From JAJPHW01 sp963771505 (lineage in GTDB: Bacteria; Acidobacteriota; Terriglobia; Terriglobales; Acidobacteriaceae), in assembly GCA_963771505.1 (NCBI GenBank), contig CAVYTO010000005.1, forward strand, positions 132,656 through 196,655: a stretch of 64,000 nucleotides of DNA, written 5' to 3'. The notes beneath the pieces were generated by a model, which was not told the DNA's origin, ran no database searches, and was given only the letters and a program-made list of their open reading frames with translations. Shown one piece after another: positions 40,771 through 49,966 of this stretch (positions are counted from its first letter, which is position 1; each line of letters starts with the position of its first letter). The position numbers were made by a program, and so were the translations under genes.

Positions 40771-42774
40771 ATGCATAAGAAACCGACGGTCCTGACTATC
40801 GCCGCTGTGCTCTCCCTTGGCACTCTTCTCGTACCGCACCCGAATGCTCTCGGCAAAAAGAAATCAGACCCTTCGCTCACATCGATGTCAGAACAGCAAC
40901 GCGCCGTCCATGCGCTCAATCGCCTCACATTTGGGCCGCGTCCCGGCGAAATCGAACGGGTTTCGGCGATGGGCGTCGATAAATGGATTGACCAACAGCT
41001 TCATCCGGAAAGAATATCCAACGACGCTCTCGACGCGCGGTTGGCTCCCCTGCTCACCTTGCGCATGAACTCGCGGCAGCTTGCCCAGTCGTTTCCGTCC
41101 GGTCCATTCATTAAGGGAGTCGTGGATGGCCGCATTTCGATGCCCAACGATCCCGCAGAGCGGGCGGTTTACCAAATGGCAATCGCGCGTTACGAGAATA
41201 AGCAGGAGCGCAAACAAGCTGCCCAGCTTCAACCCGCCAAGGCTACAGCTGGAGGAGATTCGGGGTCGTTCGCTCCGGATTTCGCGCCATCTTCGAATCA
41301 AGGCGATACTGACTTCGCCAACTCCGAAGCTCGACGCTTGATCGGGATGGCGCCTGAACAACGCCTCAACGAAGTACTGAAGCTTTCCACATCTCAGCAG
41401 CGCGATTTGATTGATGAGACCAAGGGCGAACAACGTGAAAAGATTCTCGACGGCATGCCGCCGCAACAAAAAGAAATTCTTGAAGCGTTGAATAATCCTC
41501 AGCAGGTCGTAAACGACGAACTATTTCAAGGCAAGTTGCTGCGCGCCGTTTACGGCGAGCGCCAGCTTGAAGAAGTGATGACCGATTTCTGGTTCAACCA
41601 CTTCAACGTTTTCATCGGCAAGGGCGCGGACCGTTACATGATCACCGACTATGAGCGCGACGTGATTCGCCCGCATGCTCTGGGCAAATTCGAAGACCTT
41701 CTTGTGGCCACCGCGCAAAGTCCGGCCATGCTTTTCTATCTCGACAACTGGCAGAGCGTTGGCCCGAACTCTGACGTCGCGAACGGAATTCCCAAGCGCA
41801 ACAATGGCAATTGGAAAAAACGCGCCAAGCAGACCGGTCCTGTGCGCTTGTCGAAAGGCAAGCGCAACGGGCTTAACGAAAACTATGGCCGCGAATTGAT
41901 GGAACTTCACACCCTCGGCGTGAATGGCGGCTACAGCCAAAAAGATGTGACCGAAGTCGCGAAAGTGCTGACCGGTTGGACGCTGAAGCAGCCCGCGCAG
42001 GGCGGCGATTTCCAGTTCGACGAGCGCATGCACGAGCCCGGTGAAAAGCTTGTGCTCGGCCATCGCATTAAACCGAATGGCGAAAAAGAAGGTTACGAGG
42101 TCCTGCACATACTCGCTCACAATCCTGCCACCGCAAAATTTGTTTGCAACAAGCTGGCCATTCGATTCGTGTCCGACGATCCGCCGACCGCTTTGGTCGA
42201 GCGCATGACGGAAACATTTTTGAAGAAAGATGGCGACATTCGGGAAGTCTTGACGACGATGCTGAAATCGCCCGAATTCTGGACGCCATCCGCCTATCGC
42301 GCGAAAGTAAAAACTCCGCTGGAATTTGTAGCGTCCGCGGCGCGCGCCAGCGGATCGGACATCACCAACGCGACGCCGATTGTTAGACAGTTGCAAAATA
42401 TGGGCATGCCGCTTTACGGGATGCAGCCGCCGACGGGCTATCCGATGAAAGCCGATGCGTGGGTCAGTTCTTCCGCGCTTCTGGGCCGCATGAATTTCTC
42501 GCTCGCGCTCGCTTCCGGAAAAATGCGCGGCACGCAACCTGATTGGCCAACCGTGATGGGCCAGAATGCACCCATTGGCGATGCTCAAACACTGGCTTCG
42601 CTTGAAAGTTCGTTATTGGCCGGCGATGTATCGAAGCAAACTCACGACACCATCACAACGCAACTGCAAGACCCGAAAACCAACCCAAGCAAACCGAACG
42701 GCCCGAAGCCGACAAATAACGTGCCAACGATTGCAGGTCTGCTGTTAGGCTCGCCCGAGTTTCAGAGGAGATAA
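40771..42774 (+). CDS. DUF1800 secreted protein
   Basis: 667 residues. An N-terminal hydrophobic segment (VLTIAAVLSLGTLLV) may be a signal. The DUF1800 pattern is clear: HALNRLTFGPRPGEIERVSA, VDKWIDQQLHPERI, EVMTDFWFNHFNVFIGKG, LFYLDNWQSV, NENYGRELMELHTLGVNGGY and VTEVAKVLTGWTL. A low-complexity Gln/Ala-rich part separates the first two blocks (about 135-190). Function is unknown; the family nearly always pairs with DUF1501, as here (3-base gap). Confidence 0.92.
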   Translation: MHKKPTVLTIAAVLSLGTLLVPHPNALGKKKSDPSLTSMSEQQRAVHALNRLTFGPRPGEIERVSAMGVDKWIDQQLHPERISNDALDARLAPLLTLRMNSRQLAQSFPSGPFIKGVVDGRISMPNDPAERAVYQMAIARYENKQERKQAAQLQPAKATAGGDSGSFAPDFAPSSNQGDTDFANSEARRLIGMAPEQRLNEVLKLSTSQQRDLIDETKGEQREKILDGMPPQQKEILEALNNPQQVVNDELFQGKLLRAVYGERQLEEVMTDFWFNHFNVFIGKGADRYMITDYERDVIRPHALGKFEDLLVATAQSPAMLFYLDNWQSVGPNSDVANGIPKRNNGNWKKRAKQTGPVRLSKGKRNGLNENYGRELMELHTLGVNGGYSQKDVTEVAKVLTGWTLKQPAQGGDFQFDERMHEPGEKLVLGHRIKPNGEKEGYEVLHILAHNPATAKFVCNKLAIRFVSDDPPTALVERMTETFLKKDGDIREVLTTMLKSPEFWTPSAYRAKVKTPLEFVASAARASGSDITNATPIVRQLQNMGMPLYGMQPPTGYPMKADAWVSSSALLGRMNFSLALASGKMRGTQPDWPTVMGQNAPIGDAQTLASLESSLLAGDVSKQTHDTITTQLQDPKTNPSKPNGPKPTNNVPTIAGLLLGSPEFQRR

Positions 42775-42777
42775 GTC

Positions 42778-44031
42778 ATGTCGATCACGCGCCGTATCTT
42801 CATGCGTAACAGCGCACTCGCCGTTGTCGGAACATCGGTGGTTCCCGCGTTCCTCACTCGTGCTGTTCATGCCGCGCAAACGCTCGGGGTTGCGAACAAG
42901 CGTTTGGTCGTAATTTTCCAGCGCGGAGCCGCCGACGGCCTGAACATTGTTGTGCCTCACGGCGAAGCTGCCTATTACGGCATGCGGCCTTCGATCAACA
43001 TTCCGCGCAACGCCGTGCTTGATCTCGACGGCTTTTTCGGACTGCATCCGGCCATGGCGTCGTTCCAACCGCTGTGGAACCAGCGCCAGCTTGCCATCGT
43101 CCACGCTGCCGGTTCGCCTGACGCAACCCGTTCGCACTTCGACGCGCAGGACTTTATGGAATCCGGCACGCCCGGTGTGAAAGCCACCGAGGACGGATGG
43201 CTCAACCGTACCTTGCGCGACCTGCCGCCGCAGCTCGCATCGAAAGCTGACGCGCCTTTTCGCGCCATCGCTCTCAGTCCGTCGTTGCCGCGCATTCTTT
43301 CAGGGCAGCAACCCGCCGTGGCTATCAACAACATCAACGACTTCGGAGTAGGCGGAAACAACCGCAACGTCTCGCCGATGTCGAATACTTTTGAGGCGAT
43401 GTATGACCACTCTTCCGATGCCGTGCTTCACGGCACCGGACAGGAAACTTTCGAAGCGGTAAAAATGTTGAAGGCCGCTGATCCGGCAAAGTACACACCC
43501 GCTCCCAACGCGGTCTATCCGAAGGGCCATTTCGCCGACAGCCTTAAGCAGCTTGCCCAACTGATCAAAGCTAACCTCGGTGTGCGCATCGCTTTCGCCG
43601 ACATCGGCGGATGGGACCATCACGTTAATGAAGGCAGCACGCAGGGCCAGATCGCCAATGTACTCGGCGAATTCTCGCAGTCTCTCTCAGCCTTCTGGAC
43701 TGATCTGGGCGACCTCGGCGAAGACACCGTCGTCGTGACCATGTCCGAATTCGGACGCACCGCCCGCGAAAACGGCAATCGCGGCACCGATCACGGCCAC
43801 GCAAACGTCATGTTCGTTCTGGGCGGTCCGGTCAAGGGCGGCAAAGTCTACGGATGCTGGCCCGGCCTCGACCAATCCCAACTTTACGAAGGCCGCGACC
43901 TCGCCGTCACCACCGACTTCCGCCAGGTGCTGGGCGAAGCAGTATCGCTGCATTTGGGCAACAAAGATTTAGGGGAGGTGTTTCCCGGGTTTGACGGGCA
44001 GCAGGGGAAATTCTTGAGGTATTTGGTGTAA
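42778..44031 (+). CDS. DUF1501 protein with Tat signal
   Basis: 417 residues. Twin-arginine-type leader TRRIFMRNSALAVVGTSVVP, so probably exported folded. The sulfatase-like fold of DUF1501 is seen: KRLVVIFQRGAADGLNIVVP, LHPAMASFQPLW, VHAAGSPDATRSHFDAQDFM, AFADIGGWDHHVNEG, VVTMSEFGRTARENGNRGTD and HGHANVMFVLGG. His/Asp residues could bind a metal. It is cotranscribed with the DUF1800 gene; the pair is thought to work together at the cell surface but no activity is established. Confidence 0.93.
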   Translation: MSITRRIFMRNSALAVVGTSVVPAFLTRAVHAAQTLGVANKRLVVIFQRGAADGLNIVVPHGEAAYYGMRPSINIPRNAVLDLDGFFGLHPAMASFQPLWNQRQLAIVHAAGSPDATRSHFDAQDFMESGTPGVKATEDGWLNRTLRDLPPQLASKADAPFRAIALSPSLPRILSGQQPAVAINNINDFGVGGNNRNVSPMSNTFEAMYDHSSDAVLHGTGQETFEAVKMLKAADPAKYTPAPNAVYPKGHFADSLKQLAQLIKANLGVRIAFADIGGWDHHVNEGSTQGQIANVLGEFSQSLSAFWTDLGDLGEDTVVVTMSEFGRTARENGNRGTDHGHANVMFVLGGPVKGGKVYGCWPGLDQSQLYEGRDLAVTTDFRQVLGEAVSLHLGNKDLGEVFPGFDGQQGKFLRYLV

Positions 44032-44169
44032 AGCAGACTGGCCGGAACCGACCTAGACAAATCTTGACTATTAGGTCAGTGGTGCCCAGCTTTGCAAAAT
44101 GCGCAAAACTGGGGCAGCCTTTGTCGTGGTGGATCACAAGTTAAGGGCGACCGGCTTAAGTGACTGGAC

Positions 44170-44478
44170 TCACAACTCCACCATCACATCTTCATCGTCA
44201 ATTTTCACCGGATACACCGCAACCTTCGCGTTCGGATTGTGCGAGGCTTCGCCGGTCTTCGGGTCGAACTGCCATCCATGCCACGGGCATACGACTTTGT
44301 TGCCCTCGATCACACCTTGTCCGAGTGGGCCACCGCGATGCAAGCAGACGTTGTCCATCGCGCTGATGGTGCCATTCACGTTGGCGACGCACACGGTCTT
44401 GCCGTCACAGGTAAACTCTCTAGCCTCGCCCTCGGCAGGCAATTCAGACACCGCGCCTAATTTCACATAATTTGGCAT
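44170..44478 (-). CDS. Rieske [2Fe-2S] ferredoxin
   Basis: 102 residues from MPNYVKLGAV (ATG 44478; the frame is open to 44517). Two cluster motifs, CLHRGG (Cys and His) and CPWHGWQFD (Cys and His), bind a Rieske cluster. The size and the motif GNKVVCPWHGW match small NirD/dioxygenase-type ferredoxins. It carries electrons, but no oxygenase or nitrite reductase gene is nearby, so the partner is unknown. Confidence 0.92.
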   Translation of the reverse strand: MPNYVKLGAVSELPAEGEAREFTCDGKTVCVANVNGTISAMDNVCLHRGGPLGQGVIEGNKVVCPWHGWQFDPKTGEASHNPNAKVAVYPVKIDDEDVMVEL

Positions 44479-44574
44479 TTCGATCCCAAGTCTAGTTTTC
44501 GCAGTCGATCCGGTCAACGCAAAGCGTTCCTCGTCGCTTGCAAACCGCTTTCAATTCGTGCACCCTCGTTGTGA

Positions 44575-45843
44575 ATGCAACGGTCCCGGGGTGACTACAC
44601 TTCGATCTGCTCGTCCCCTTACTGGATCGCCCTCGCCGCACTGCTCATCCGAGTCGCGTGGATATTCATCGCCCACACCTACCGCTTTAAAATCGACGCG
44701 GGAAATTTTGGCTTCGGCTTTGAGATGGGACGCATCGGCAACTCCCTCGCACTCGGCCACGGCTTCAGCAGCCCATTCGACGGCAACACCGGATCGACGG
44801 CATGGGAGCCGCCGGTTTATCCGTTTCTCATCGCGGGAGTGTTCAAGTTGCTTGGCGTCTACTCGCGGGCGTCGGCAATCGCGCTGCTGAGTTTGAGCAG
44901 TCTGTTTTCGGCCCTAACTTGTATCCCGACCTATCTCATTGCAAGACGCTGTTTTGATCGAAGAATCGCCTGCTGGAGCGCGTCGGCCTGGGCTGTGCTT
45001 CCGCCAATCATTTTCTGGTGCACCCGCTGGGTCTGGGAAACCAGCCTGACTGCGCTGATTCTCGCCGCGCTTTTCTGGTTGACTTTATTTCTGCAAGAAG
45101 CAGGAAATCCCGGCCCCTGGCTGGGATGGGGCGTGCTTTGGGGCGTTGCCGCACTCACCAATCCATCGCTGCTTGCATTTTTGCCGGCGTCCGGATTGTG
45201 GGTGTGGAATCGCCGCGCCAAGATGGCTAAGCGATCTTTGGCCGGAGTGGCCGCGTCGGCAATGATTTTCTTAGCCTGCATCGCTCCCTGGATCGCTCGA
45301 AACCAGCGCGCAATGGGATCCCTCATTTTTATTCGCTCAAATTTTGGCGCTGAGCTGCGCTACGGAAATGGCCCCGGCGCGACCGGCGTTTGGATGGGCG
45401 ACCTGCATCCGTCAAAAAGTCCTGAGCAATTGCAGAGATACCGCGAACTCGGCGAGCTGAACTACGTCGCCGAATGCAAGCGCGAAGCCATGGATTTCAT
45501 TCGCCAGGATTACGGTCGATTCGTCCGACTCGATATCAAACGCTTCGTTTATTTCTGGGCGGGCCTTCCCCATCCAGATAAGACGCTAACCCAGTCGTTG
45601 CTGAAGAACGCGTGGGCGTTTGGCACTTCCCTTTTAGCTTTTTGGGGCTTGTGGAAAGCCTTCCGCAATGGCACACCTGCGGCTTCGCTTTTTCTGTGGC
45701 TGATCGTTTTTTTCCCTGCCATTTACTGCATCACTTTCCCCAGCCCACGCTATCGTCATCCGATCGAGCCTGAGCTTGCCATTCTCGTGGTTTACGCATT
45801 GGCTAAATCCCCACCCGCAGACCGTGAATTTTCGCGGAACTGA
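44575..45843 (+). CDS. Membrane glycosyltransferase (family 39-like)
   Basis: 422 residues with about ten hydrophobic segments. The first helix (IALAALLIRVAWIFI) is followed by a large loop with Asp and Glu (KIDAGNFGFGFEMG) and AWEPPVYPFLIAGVFKLLG, as in ArnT/PMT-type transferases that use polyprenyl-phosphate sugars. C-terminal FPSPRYRHPIEPELAILVVY carries the usual YRHPIEP motif. It would move a sugar onto a lipid or protein at the outer face of the inner membrane. Start ATG 44575; substrate unknown. Confidence 0.8.
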   Translation: MQRSRGDYTSICSSPYWIALAALLIRVAWIFIAHTYRFKIDAGNFGFGFEMGRIGNSLALGHGFSSPFDGNTGSTAWEPPVYPFLIAGVFKLLGVYSRASAIALLSLSSLFSALTCIPTYLIARRCFDRRIACWSASAWAVLPPIIFWCTRWVWETSLTALILAALFWLTLFLQEAGNPGPWLGWGVLWGVAALTNPSLLAFLPASGLWVWNRRAKMAKRSLAGVAASAMIFLACIAPWIARNQRAMGSLIFIRSNFGAELRYGNGPGATGVWMGDLHPSKSPEQLQRYRELGELNYVAECKREAMDFIRQDYGRFVRLDIKRFVYFWAGLPHPDKTLTQSLLKNAWAFGTSLLAFWGLWKAFRNGTPAASLFLWLIVFFPAIYCITFPSPRYRHPIEPELAILVVYALAKSPPADREFSRN

Positions 45844-45936
45844 TCCCTCTGCTTCTCCGTACCACGTTTAGCCGAGACCGAAGCCGCTCACGTCTTCGCA
45901 ACTGGCGCGTCTATAACGTGTCCGAACGGAGATGTT

Positions 45937-46812
45937 ATGAAACTTTCGCGGTCATTCCTATTACGCAATCTGGCGCTTTCCTGCATTTGTTCGCTGGCTC
46001 TGCCTGCAATTCCGGCGGTCGCGTCCGATCATAGCGGCGAACTATCTGAGGAATTTCACCAGACCTATCCGCTTCCGGCGGATGGCCGCGTCGAACTCGA
46101 TAACATCAACGGCTCAGTCCACATCACCGGATGGGATCGCAACGAGGTCAAAGTCGACGCCGTGAAGTATGCTCACACGAAAGAACGCCTCGATGAAGTC
46201 AAAATCAAGGTCGAGCCCTTAAGCAGTTCAATTTCGATAGCCACGGAATATCCGCACCATGATTTGACTTTCAACCGCTTCGGCCACAACAATCCAGCGA
46301 CGGTCGACTACACGATCACAGTTCCACGCCACGCGCGCCTCGATGAAATCAAGCTGGTGAATGGCGCTTTGGATATTCGCGACGTTAGCGGCGAAGTGCA
46401 CGGCTCCAGCGTGAATGGATCGGTTAGCGCGCATGCCGTGGAATCGCGTCTCGAGCTATCGACCGTAAACAGCCGCGCGGAGGTGGAATTCGCTAAGCTG
46501 TCCGGTGAAGCGGAAATCTCTTCGGTGAATGGCGCGGTCTTCGTCACGCTGCCTTCCGACGCCAAGGCGGATATCGAAGCATCCACTGTTTCGGGCGGAA
46601 TCAGCAACGATTTCGGCTTGCGCACCACCGGCCACTGGGTGGGCCATCAACTGGACGGTAAACTCGGGGGCGGCGGTACCCGCATAAAACTCTCTGACGT
46701 GAATGGCCGCATCGAAATTCACCATGCCAACGATGGCAAGCCGATGAGTTCCGTGAAAGATCGTCAGGGAAAAGACAACGACGATAAGGATGATGACGAC
46801 GATACGATCTAA
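45937..46812 (+). CDS. Secreted DUF4097 beta-repeat protein
   Basis: 291 residues. Signal peptide (RNLALSCICSLALPAIPAVA). The body is a repetitive beta-helix of the DUF4097 family: GRVELDNINGSVHITGWDRN, ARLDEIKLVNGALDIRDVSG, RLELSTVNSRAEVEFAKLSG and KLSDVNGRIEIHHAN. The C-terminus is acidic (DNDDKDDDDD). These proteins occur near regulators of surface properties but have no assigned activity. A second member with different repeats lies at 53929. Confidence 0.85.
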   Translation: MKLSRSFLLRNLALSCICSLALPAIPAVASDHSGELSEEFHQTYPLPADGRVELDNINGSVHITGWDRNEVKVDAVKYAHTKERLDEVKIKVEPLSSSISIATEYPHHDLTFNRFGHNNPATVDYTITVPRHARLDEIKLVNGALDIRDVSGEVHGSSVNGSVSAHAVESRLELSTVNSRAEVEFAKLSGEAEISSVNGAVFVTLPSDAKADIEASTVSGGISNDFGLRTTGHWVGHQLDGKLGGGGTRIKLSDVNGRIEIHHANDGKPMSSVKDRQGKDNDDKDDDDDTI

Positions 46813-46861
46813 GCGCAGTCGTTTGTCGAATTCTTAGCCGGCCCGTCGACGACGCAGTCGG

Positions 46862-47617
46862 CTATTTCATACCTTCGAGTATCGATCCGACGATTCCGCC
46901 AACCACTCCACCCTGCGTTGCTTCTGACGAAGGCCGCGGCATATACTCCATCAGCTTGTGGGCCAGCTTAGCGATGGGCAGGGTCTGCAGCCAAACTTTT
47001 CCCGGACCAGTCAGAGACGCCAGAAAGATTCCGTCGCCGCCGAAGATCATGTTCTTGATTCCGGGCACAGTCGTGATCTGAAACGACATGTTCGACTGAA
47101 ACGCTCCAACGTGTCCGGGATGCACCCGCAGCGTTTCTCCCGGCTGCAGCTCTTTTACAACCAGTTCGCCAGAAAGTTCAAGCCATGCCGTGCCTTGTCC
47201 GCTCACTCGTTGCAAGAGAAATCCGTCGCCGCCAAAAATGCCCGCACCCAGCGATTGCTGGAACCCGACTCCAACTTGAATCTGCGGAGTGGCGCACAAG
47301 AATCCGTGCCGGTGAATCATGTATTCGTGTCCCGCTCCGACTTCAACGGGAACGATATGTCCGGGCAGCTTGGTCGCAAACGCCAATTCGCCGCGGCTTC
47401 CCGATGCCCGATATTCGGTCATGAAAAGCGTTCCGCCTCCCGCAACCCGCTTGAAGACTCCGAATATTCCACCGCCTCCGCCCAACTGCGTGTGCGTTGT
47501 CATCTGGATCGAACTACTCATCCACGATAGTTCTCCCGCTTCCGAAATAACCGACTCGTTCGGGTCGAGAACGAATTCGAGCACGGGCATGGTGGTGCCA
47601 ATAATGCTGCTTTGCAT
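46862..47617 (-). CDS. AIM24/TIGR00266 family protein
   Basis: 251 residues from ATG 47617 (CAGGAG 6 bases upstream). The beta-rich AIM24 fold is seen: MPVLEFVLDPNESVISEAGE, LSWMSSSIQMTTHTQLGGGG, AFATKLPGHIVPVEVG, FGGDGFLLQRVSGQGTAWLE, LRVHPGHVGAF and FGGDGIFLASLTGPGKVWLQ, with a glycine-rich C-terminus. Cytosolic by prediction. The eukaryotic homologue is mitochondrial; the bacterial role is unknown. Confidence 0.88.
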   Translation of the reverse strand: MQSSIIGTTMPVLEFVLDPNESVISEAGELSWMSSSIQMTTHTQLGGGGGIFGVFKRVAGGGTLFMTEYRASGSRGELAFATKLPGHIVPVEVGAGHEYMIHRHGFLCATPQIQVGVGFQQSLGAGIFGGDGFLLQRVSGQGTAWLELSGELVVKELQPGETLRVHPGHVGAFQSNMSFQITTVPGIKNMIFGGDGIFLASLTGPGKVWLQTLPIAKLAHKLMEYMPRPSSEATQGGVVGGIVGSILEGMK

Positions 47618-47838
47618 GATCAACTCCTGAATTTAGGATTGCGGACAGCGGACTCGCGATTAAGTATATAGCCGATGGATATCCGCTCAAGGTCGAGCGA
47701 AAGGCGGGGCCGCGTCCTCGATGCGGAACGCTGCGGATATTTCTGAAGGCCCGGTATCAGTACACCAAAGCGCATACCCGTCAATCAAACGCCTCGCCGA
47801 GGGCTTTGGCAGAGGTTTCGAAATTTTACGAGTTACGT

Positions 47839-47964
47839 TCACGTAAAGGTGCGATCCCGCCACAACTCCATGAGAGGTTCTTTGGCAATGTCGTGTTTCC
47901 GGTGCGCGTCAACATCGTGGGCATAGATCAACACGTTGGTGTCGACGAACGTCTTAGCGCTCAT
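47839..47964 (-). pseudogene. VapC-like PIN toxin, truncated remnant
   Basis: ATG 47964 opens a PIN-domain start: SAKTFVDTNVLIYAHDVDA carries the first catalytic Asp and the NVLIYA strand. The frame ends at TGA 47841 after 41 codons (LWRDRTFT), so the remaining three-quarters, including the other acidic residues, are absent. It overlaps the antitoxin remnant by 11 bases in the usual VapBC order. A working PIN ribonuclease is impossible from this fragment. Confidence 0.7.
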
Positions 47965-48196
47965 GCCATTCGTCCCGGATGCCGGCGATCACGCCGCCCA
48001 GGTGAAAACCTTGATCGAGAGCCGCAGTTGCATAGCGCTCGGCGCGGTTCTAAGCTTCGTCTTCGCCGATTAGTCGGATAATCTCTTGAGCCAGCACCCC
48101 GCTAATCGAGGATCCTCGCCGTGCAGCTAATATCTTGACCTCGCGAATCAATTCCTGGCCCAAGCTGAGAGTCACGTTCTGTTTTAAGGTAGCCAC
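47954..48196 (-). pseudogene. VapB-like antitoxin with in-frame amber stop
   Basis: From GTG 48196 the frame reads VATLKQNVTLSLGQELIREV, then KILAARRGSSISGVLAQEII, a ribbon-helix-helix-type antitoxin. At 48052-48050 a TAG stops it after EDEA, but the same frame continues with NRAERYATAALDQGFHLGGV to TAA 47956-47954. In relatives a Tyr usually follows DEA, so TAC/TAT probably became TAG. The upstream palindrome suggests former autoregulation. Together with the cut toxin this is a dead toxin-antitoxin locus. Confidence 0.65.
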
Positions 48197-48208
48197 GTAT
48201 ATTACGTG
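48194..48208. promoter_or_regulatory. Palindrome at the VapB start (possible operator)
   Basis: CACGTA and TACGTG flank a TAT spacer, a perfect 6-base inverted repeat at the very start of the antitoxin remnant. VapB-type antitoxins bind such palindromes to repress their own operon; the site is visible, its function inferred. Confidence 0.45.
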
Positions 48209-48236
48209 TAGCGCGTAAACCTTTATTGCGCTCGAC

Positions 48237-48803
48237 CTACTTTTTTGGCCGCGATTCAGGCGGAACCAGCCCGGCTAAACGGTAATAGACCACCAGCTGT
48301 CCATAATGTTCGCCGTCATGTTCAACAAATCCCCAAGCCATGTCTCCAAAACGGTACTGACCGCTGCCGAACGGATCCGGGACTGCGGTGTCTAATCCCT
48401 TATCGCCACGCTGCTTGATCAGGTCGGCCCCTTCTGCGAAAGACTTCTTCACGAAAGCCACCACATCGGCCTTCGTCTTGTACTGCGCGCGGCTCGGATC
48501 GCCGGTCGGTTGCTTCTGCCCGGTTGCAGCATTGATGAAGTAATAGTTAGCTCCTGCGGCGTGGAGCACGCCTTCCGCAAAACTGCGCTGCGCCGGGGTC
48601 GGCTTGAAATCGTACTTGTCCTCAGGAAAGTCCTCTGCCATTGCCGTCAGCTTTCGGCCGATATCGTTCCAACTTTCGAGCAGCGCTTGCGAAGCCGCAG
48701 GTGCCGGCTTCATTTCCTTCTTCGCAGCATCCTGCGCGAAAATATGCGGGATTGATGCTGCGGTCAATGCTAAGAACAAAAGCGCGGAGAAAATTCGTTT
48801 CAT
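48237..48803 (-). CDS. Secreted DinB-family protein, copy 1 of a tandem pair
   Basis: 188 residues with a signal peptide (KRIFSALLFLALTAASIPHIFA). The body has the DinB layout: ESWNDIGRKLTAMAEDFPED, FKPTPAQRSFAEGVLHAAGA and DMAWGFVEHDGEHYGQLVVY, but the first metal His is not obvious; the HDGEHYG His pair is kept. It shares most of its length with the gene at 48849-49418, and both end VPPESRPKK. Function unknown; export of DinB proteins is frequent in Acidobacteriota. Confidence 0.83.
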   Translation of the reverse strand: MKRIFSALLFLALTAASIPHIFAQDAAKKEMKPAPAASQALLESWNDIGRKLTAMAEDFPEDKYDFKPTPAQRSFAEGVLHAAGANYYFINAATGQKQPTGDPSRAQYKTKADVVAFVKKSFAEGADLIKQRGDKGLDTAVPDPFGSGQYRFGDMAWGFVEHDGEHYGQLVVYYRLAGLVPPESRPKK

Positions 48804-48848
48804 TTTGTTGCCTCCTTTGGATTACAGCTTGTTACGACGAAGCACATT

Positions 48849-49418
48849 CTACTTCTTGGGACGTGATTCCGGAGGCACAAGTCCTGCCAGCCGGTAATAG
48901 CCTACCAACTGCCCATAGTGCTCGCCGGAGTGCTCGATGAATCCCCAGGCCAGATCGGTGAAGTGATAAAGGTGTGGAGCGCCCACGTCCGGCATGATTT
49001 CATCCGCGCCTTTGTCGCCGCGTTGTGAGATCGCGTTCGCGCCGTCGGCAAAAGACTTTTTCACGAAAGCCACAACGTCCGCCTTAGTTTTGTAATCGGC
49101 GCGCTTGGGGTCGGCTTCGTGCGGCTTGCGGCCCGATGCAGCATCGACAAAGTAGACGTTCGTTCCTGCAACGTGCAGCAACTGCTCGGCAAAGCTGCGC
49201 TGGGCAGGCGTGAGTTTGAAATCATATTTGTCTTCGGGAAAATCTTCGGCCATGGCAGTAATTTTCCGGCCAATGTCGTTCCAGCTCTCCAGGCACGCGC
49301 CCGAGGAAGTGAGCACGGTTTTTGCCGTGTCCTTCTTGGCGGCGTCTTGCGCGAATACACTTGCACCCAAACTTGCGACCAACCCTAAAAACAGAAATGC
49401 GGGGAGAATTCTTTTCAT
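48849..49418 (-). CDS. Secreted DinB-family protein, copy 2 of a tandem pair
   Basis: 189 residues, signal peptide (KRILPAFLFLGLVASLGASV) with GGAG before ATG 49418. Shared blocks with its neighbour: ESWNDIGRKITAMAEDFPED, LTPAQRSFAEQLLHVAGTNV, KTKADVVAFVKKSFADGANA and the ending LAGLVPPESRPKK. It differs most between residues 100 and 145. The two genes are 45 bases apart on one strand, probably a recent duplication expressed together. Confidence 0.83.
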   Translation of the reverse strand: MKRILPAFLFLGLVASLGASVFAQDAAKKDTAKTVLTSSGACLESWNDIGRKITAMAEDFPEDKYDFKLTPAQRSFAEQLLHVAGTNVYFVDAASGRKPHEADPKRADYKTKADVVAFVKKSFADGANAISQRGDKGADEIMPDVGAPHLYHFTDLAWGFIEHSGEHYGQLVGYYRLAGLVPPESRPKK

Positions 49419-49537
49419 CTGCTGCTCCTTTCAAGCTCTCTGATCTTGCGGCACGGACATCTTAGACTTTGGAAGGGATGAGTGGATAGCAAGGAAATCC
49501 GCCGCGCGCCAGGCCGAGGATTTCTCGTCCACACTGT

Positions 49538-49608
49538 CATCCCGACCGAGTCGGTTGATTCGCGCAGCGGATCAAACGGCCAGTGGAGGGACCTGCTGCT
49601 CGGGCTTC
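49538..49608 (+). repeat. Left arm of inverted repeat flanking the GIY-YIG gene
   Basis: Reads TCATCCCGA, a short variable palindrome-like core, then AGTGGAGGGACCTGCTGC and GGGCTTCTT. The reverse complement of 49967-50042 has the same order (CATCCCGA, core, AGTGGAGGGACCTGCTGC, GGGCTT). The core differs between arms. I know similar CATCCCGA...GTGGAGGGACC repeats as dispersed elements in acidobacterial genomes. Confidence 0.75.
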
Positions 49609-49660
49609 TTATACCACTCGGCCGCAAGATCCTCCCAAGTCGGGTTTGCCAGTGAATCAG

Positions 49661-49897
49661 CTATTCTTTCTTGATCCTGTTCCAGCGTTTCAGATGCTTC
49701 TCGCGATCAATTGCTTTGCCAACCGCATCGAACGCTTCAAAGTACAGGAGACGATGACAGCGATATGTCTTCGTGAAACCCTCAATCAGATTGTTCCTGT
49801 GTTCGAAGACACGACGTTCAAGGTTGTTGGCCATGCCGATGTAGAGGGCGCGCGATTTGCTGGCCACCATGTAAACGGTGTAGTTGTGGTTTTTCAT
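49661..49897 (-). CDS. GIY-YIG nuclease-domain protein
   Basis: 78 residues. The catalytic motif pair is seen as NYTVYMVASKSRALYIGMAN (YTVYM and ALYIG), followed by NLERRVFEHRNNL (Arg) and AIDREKHLKRWNRIKKE (Glu), the standard layout of small UvrC-like single-domain proteins (YhbQ-like). It lies between the arms of a long inverted repeat, so it may be the enzyme that moves or maintains that repeat, or its frequent passenger. It is a short domain without a partner. Confidence 0.85.
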   Translation of the reverse strand: MKNHNYTVYMVASKSRALYIGMANNLERRVFEHRNNLIEGFTKTYRCHRLLYFEAFDAVGKAIDREKHLKRWNRIKKE

Positions 49898-49966
49898 CGG
49901 AGCGCTCCCGCTGAAGATAGCGCGGGCTGACGTTCATCCGCTGCGATGTGTGTCACAAGTTTCGGT

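Noticed and set aside
41521..42588. 355-codon minus-strand ORF opposite DUF1800
   Set aside because: It lies fully inside the well-supported DUF1800 gene and its sequence is Arg/His rich without motif.
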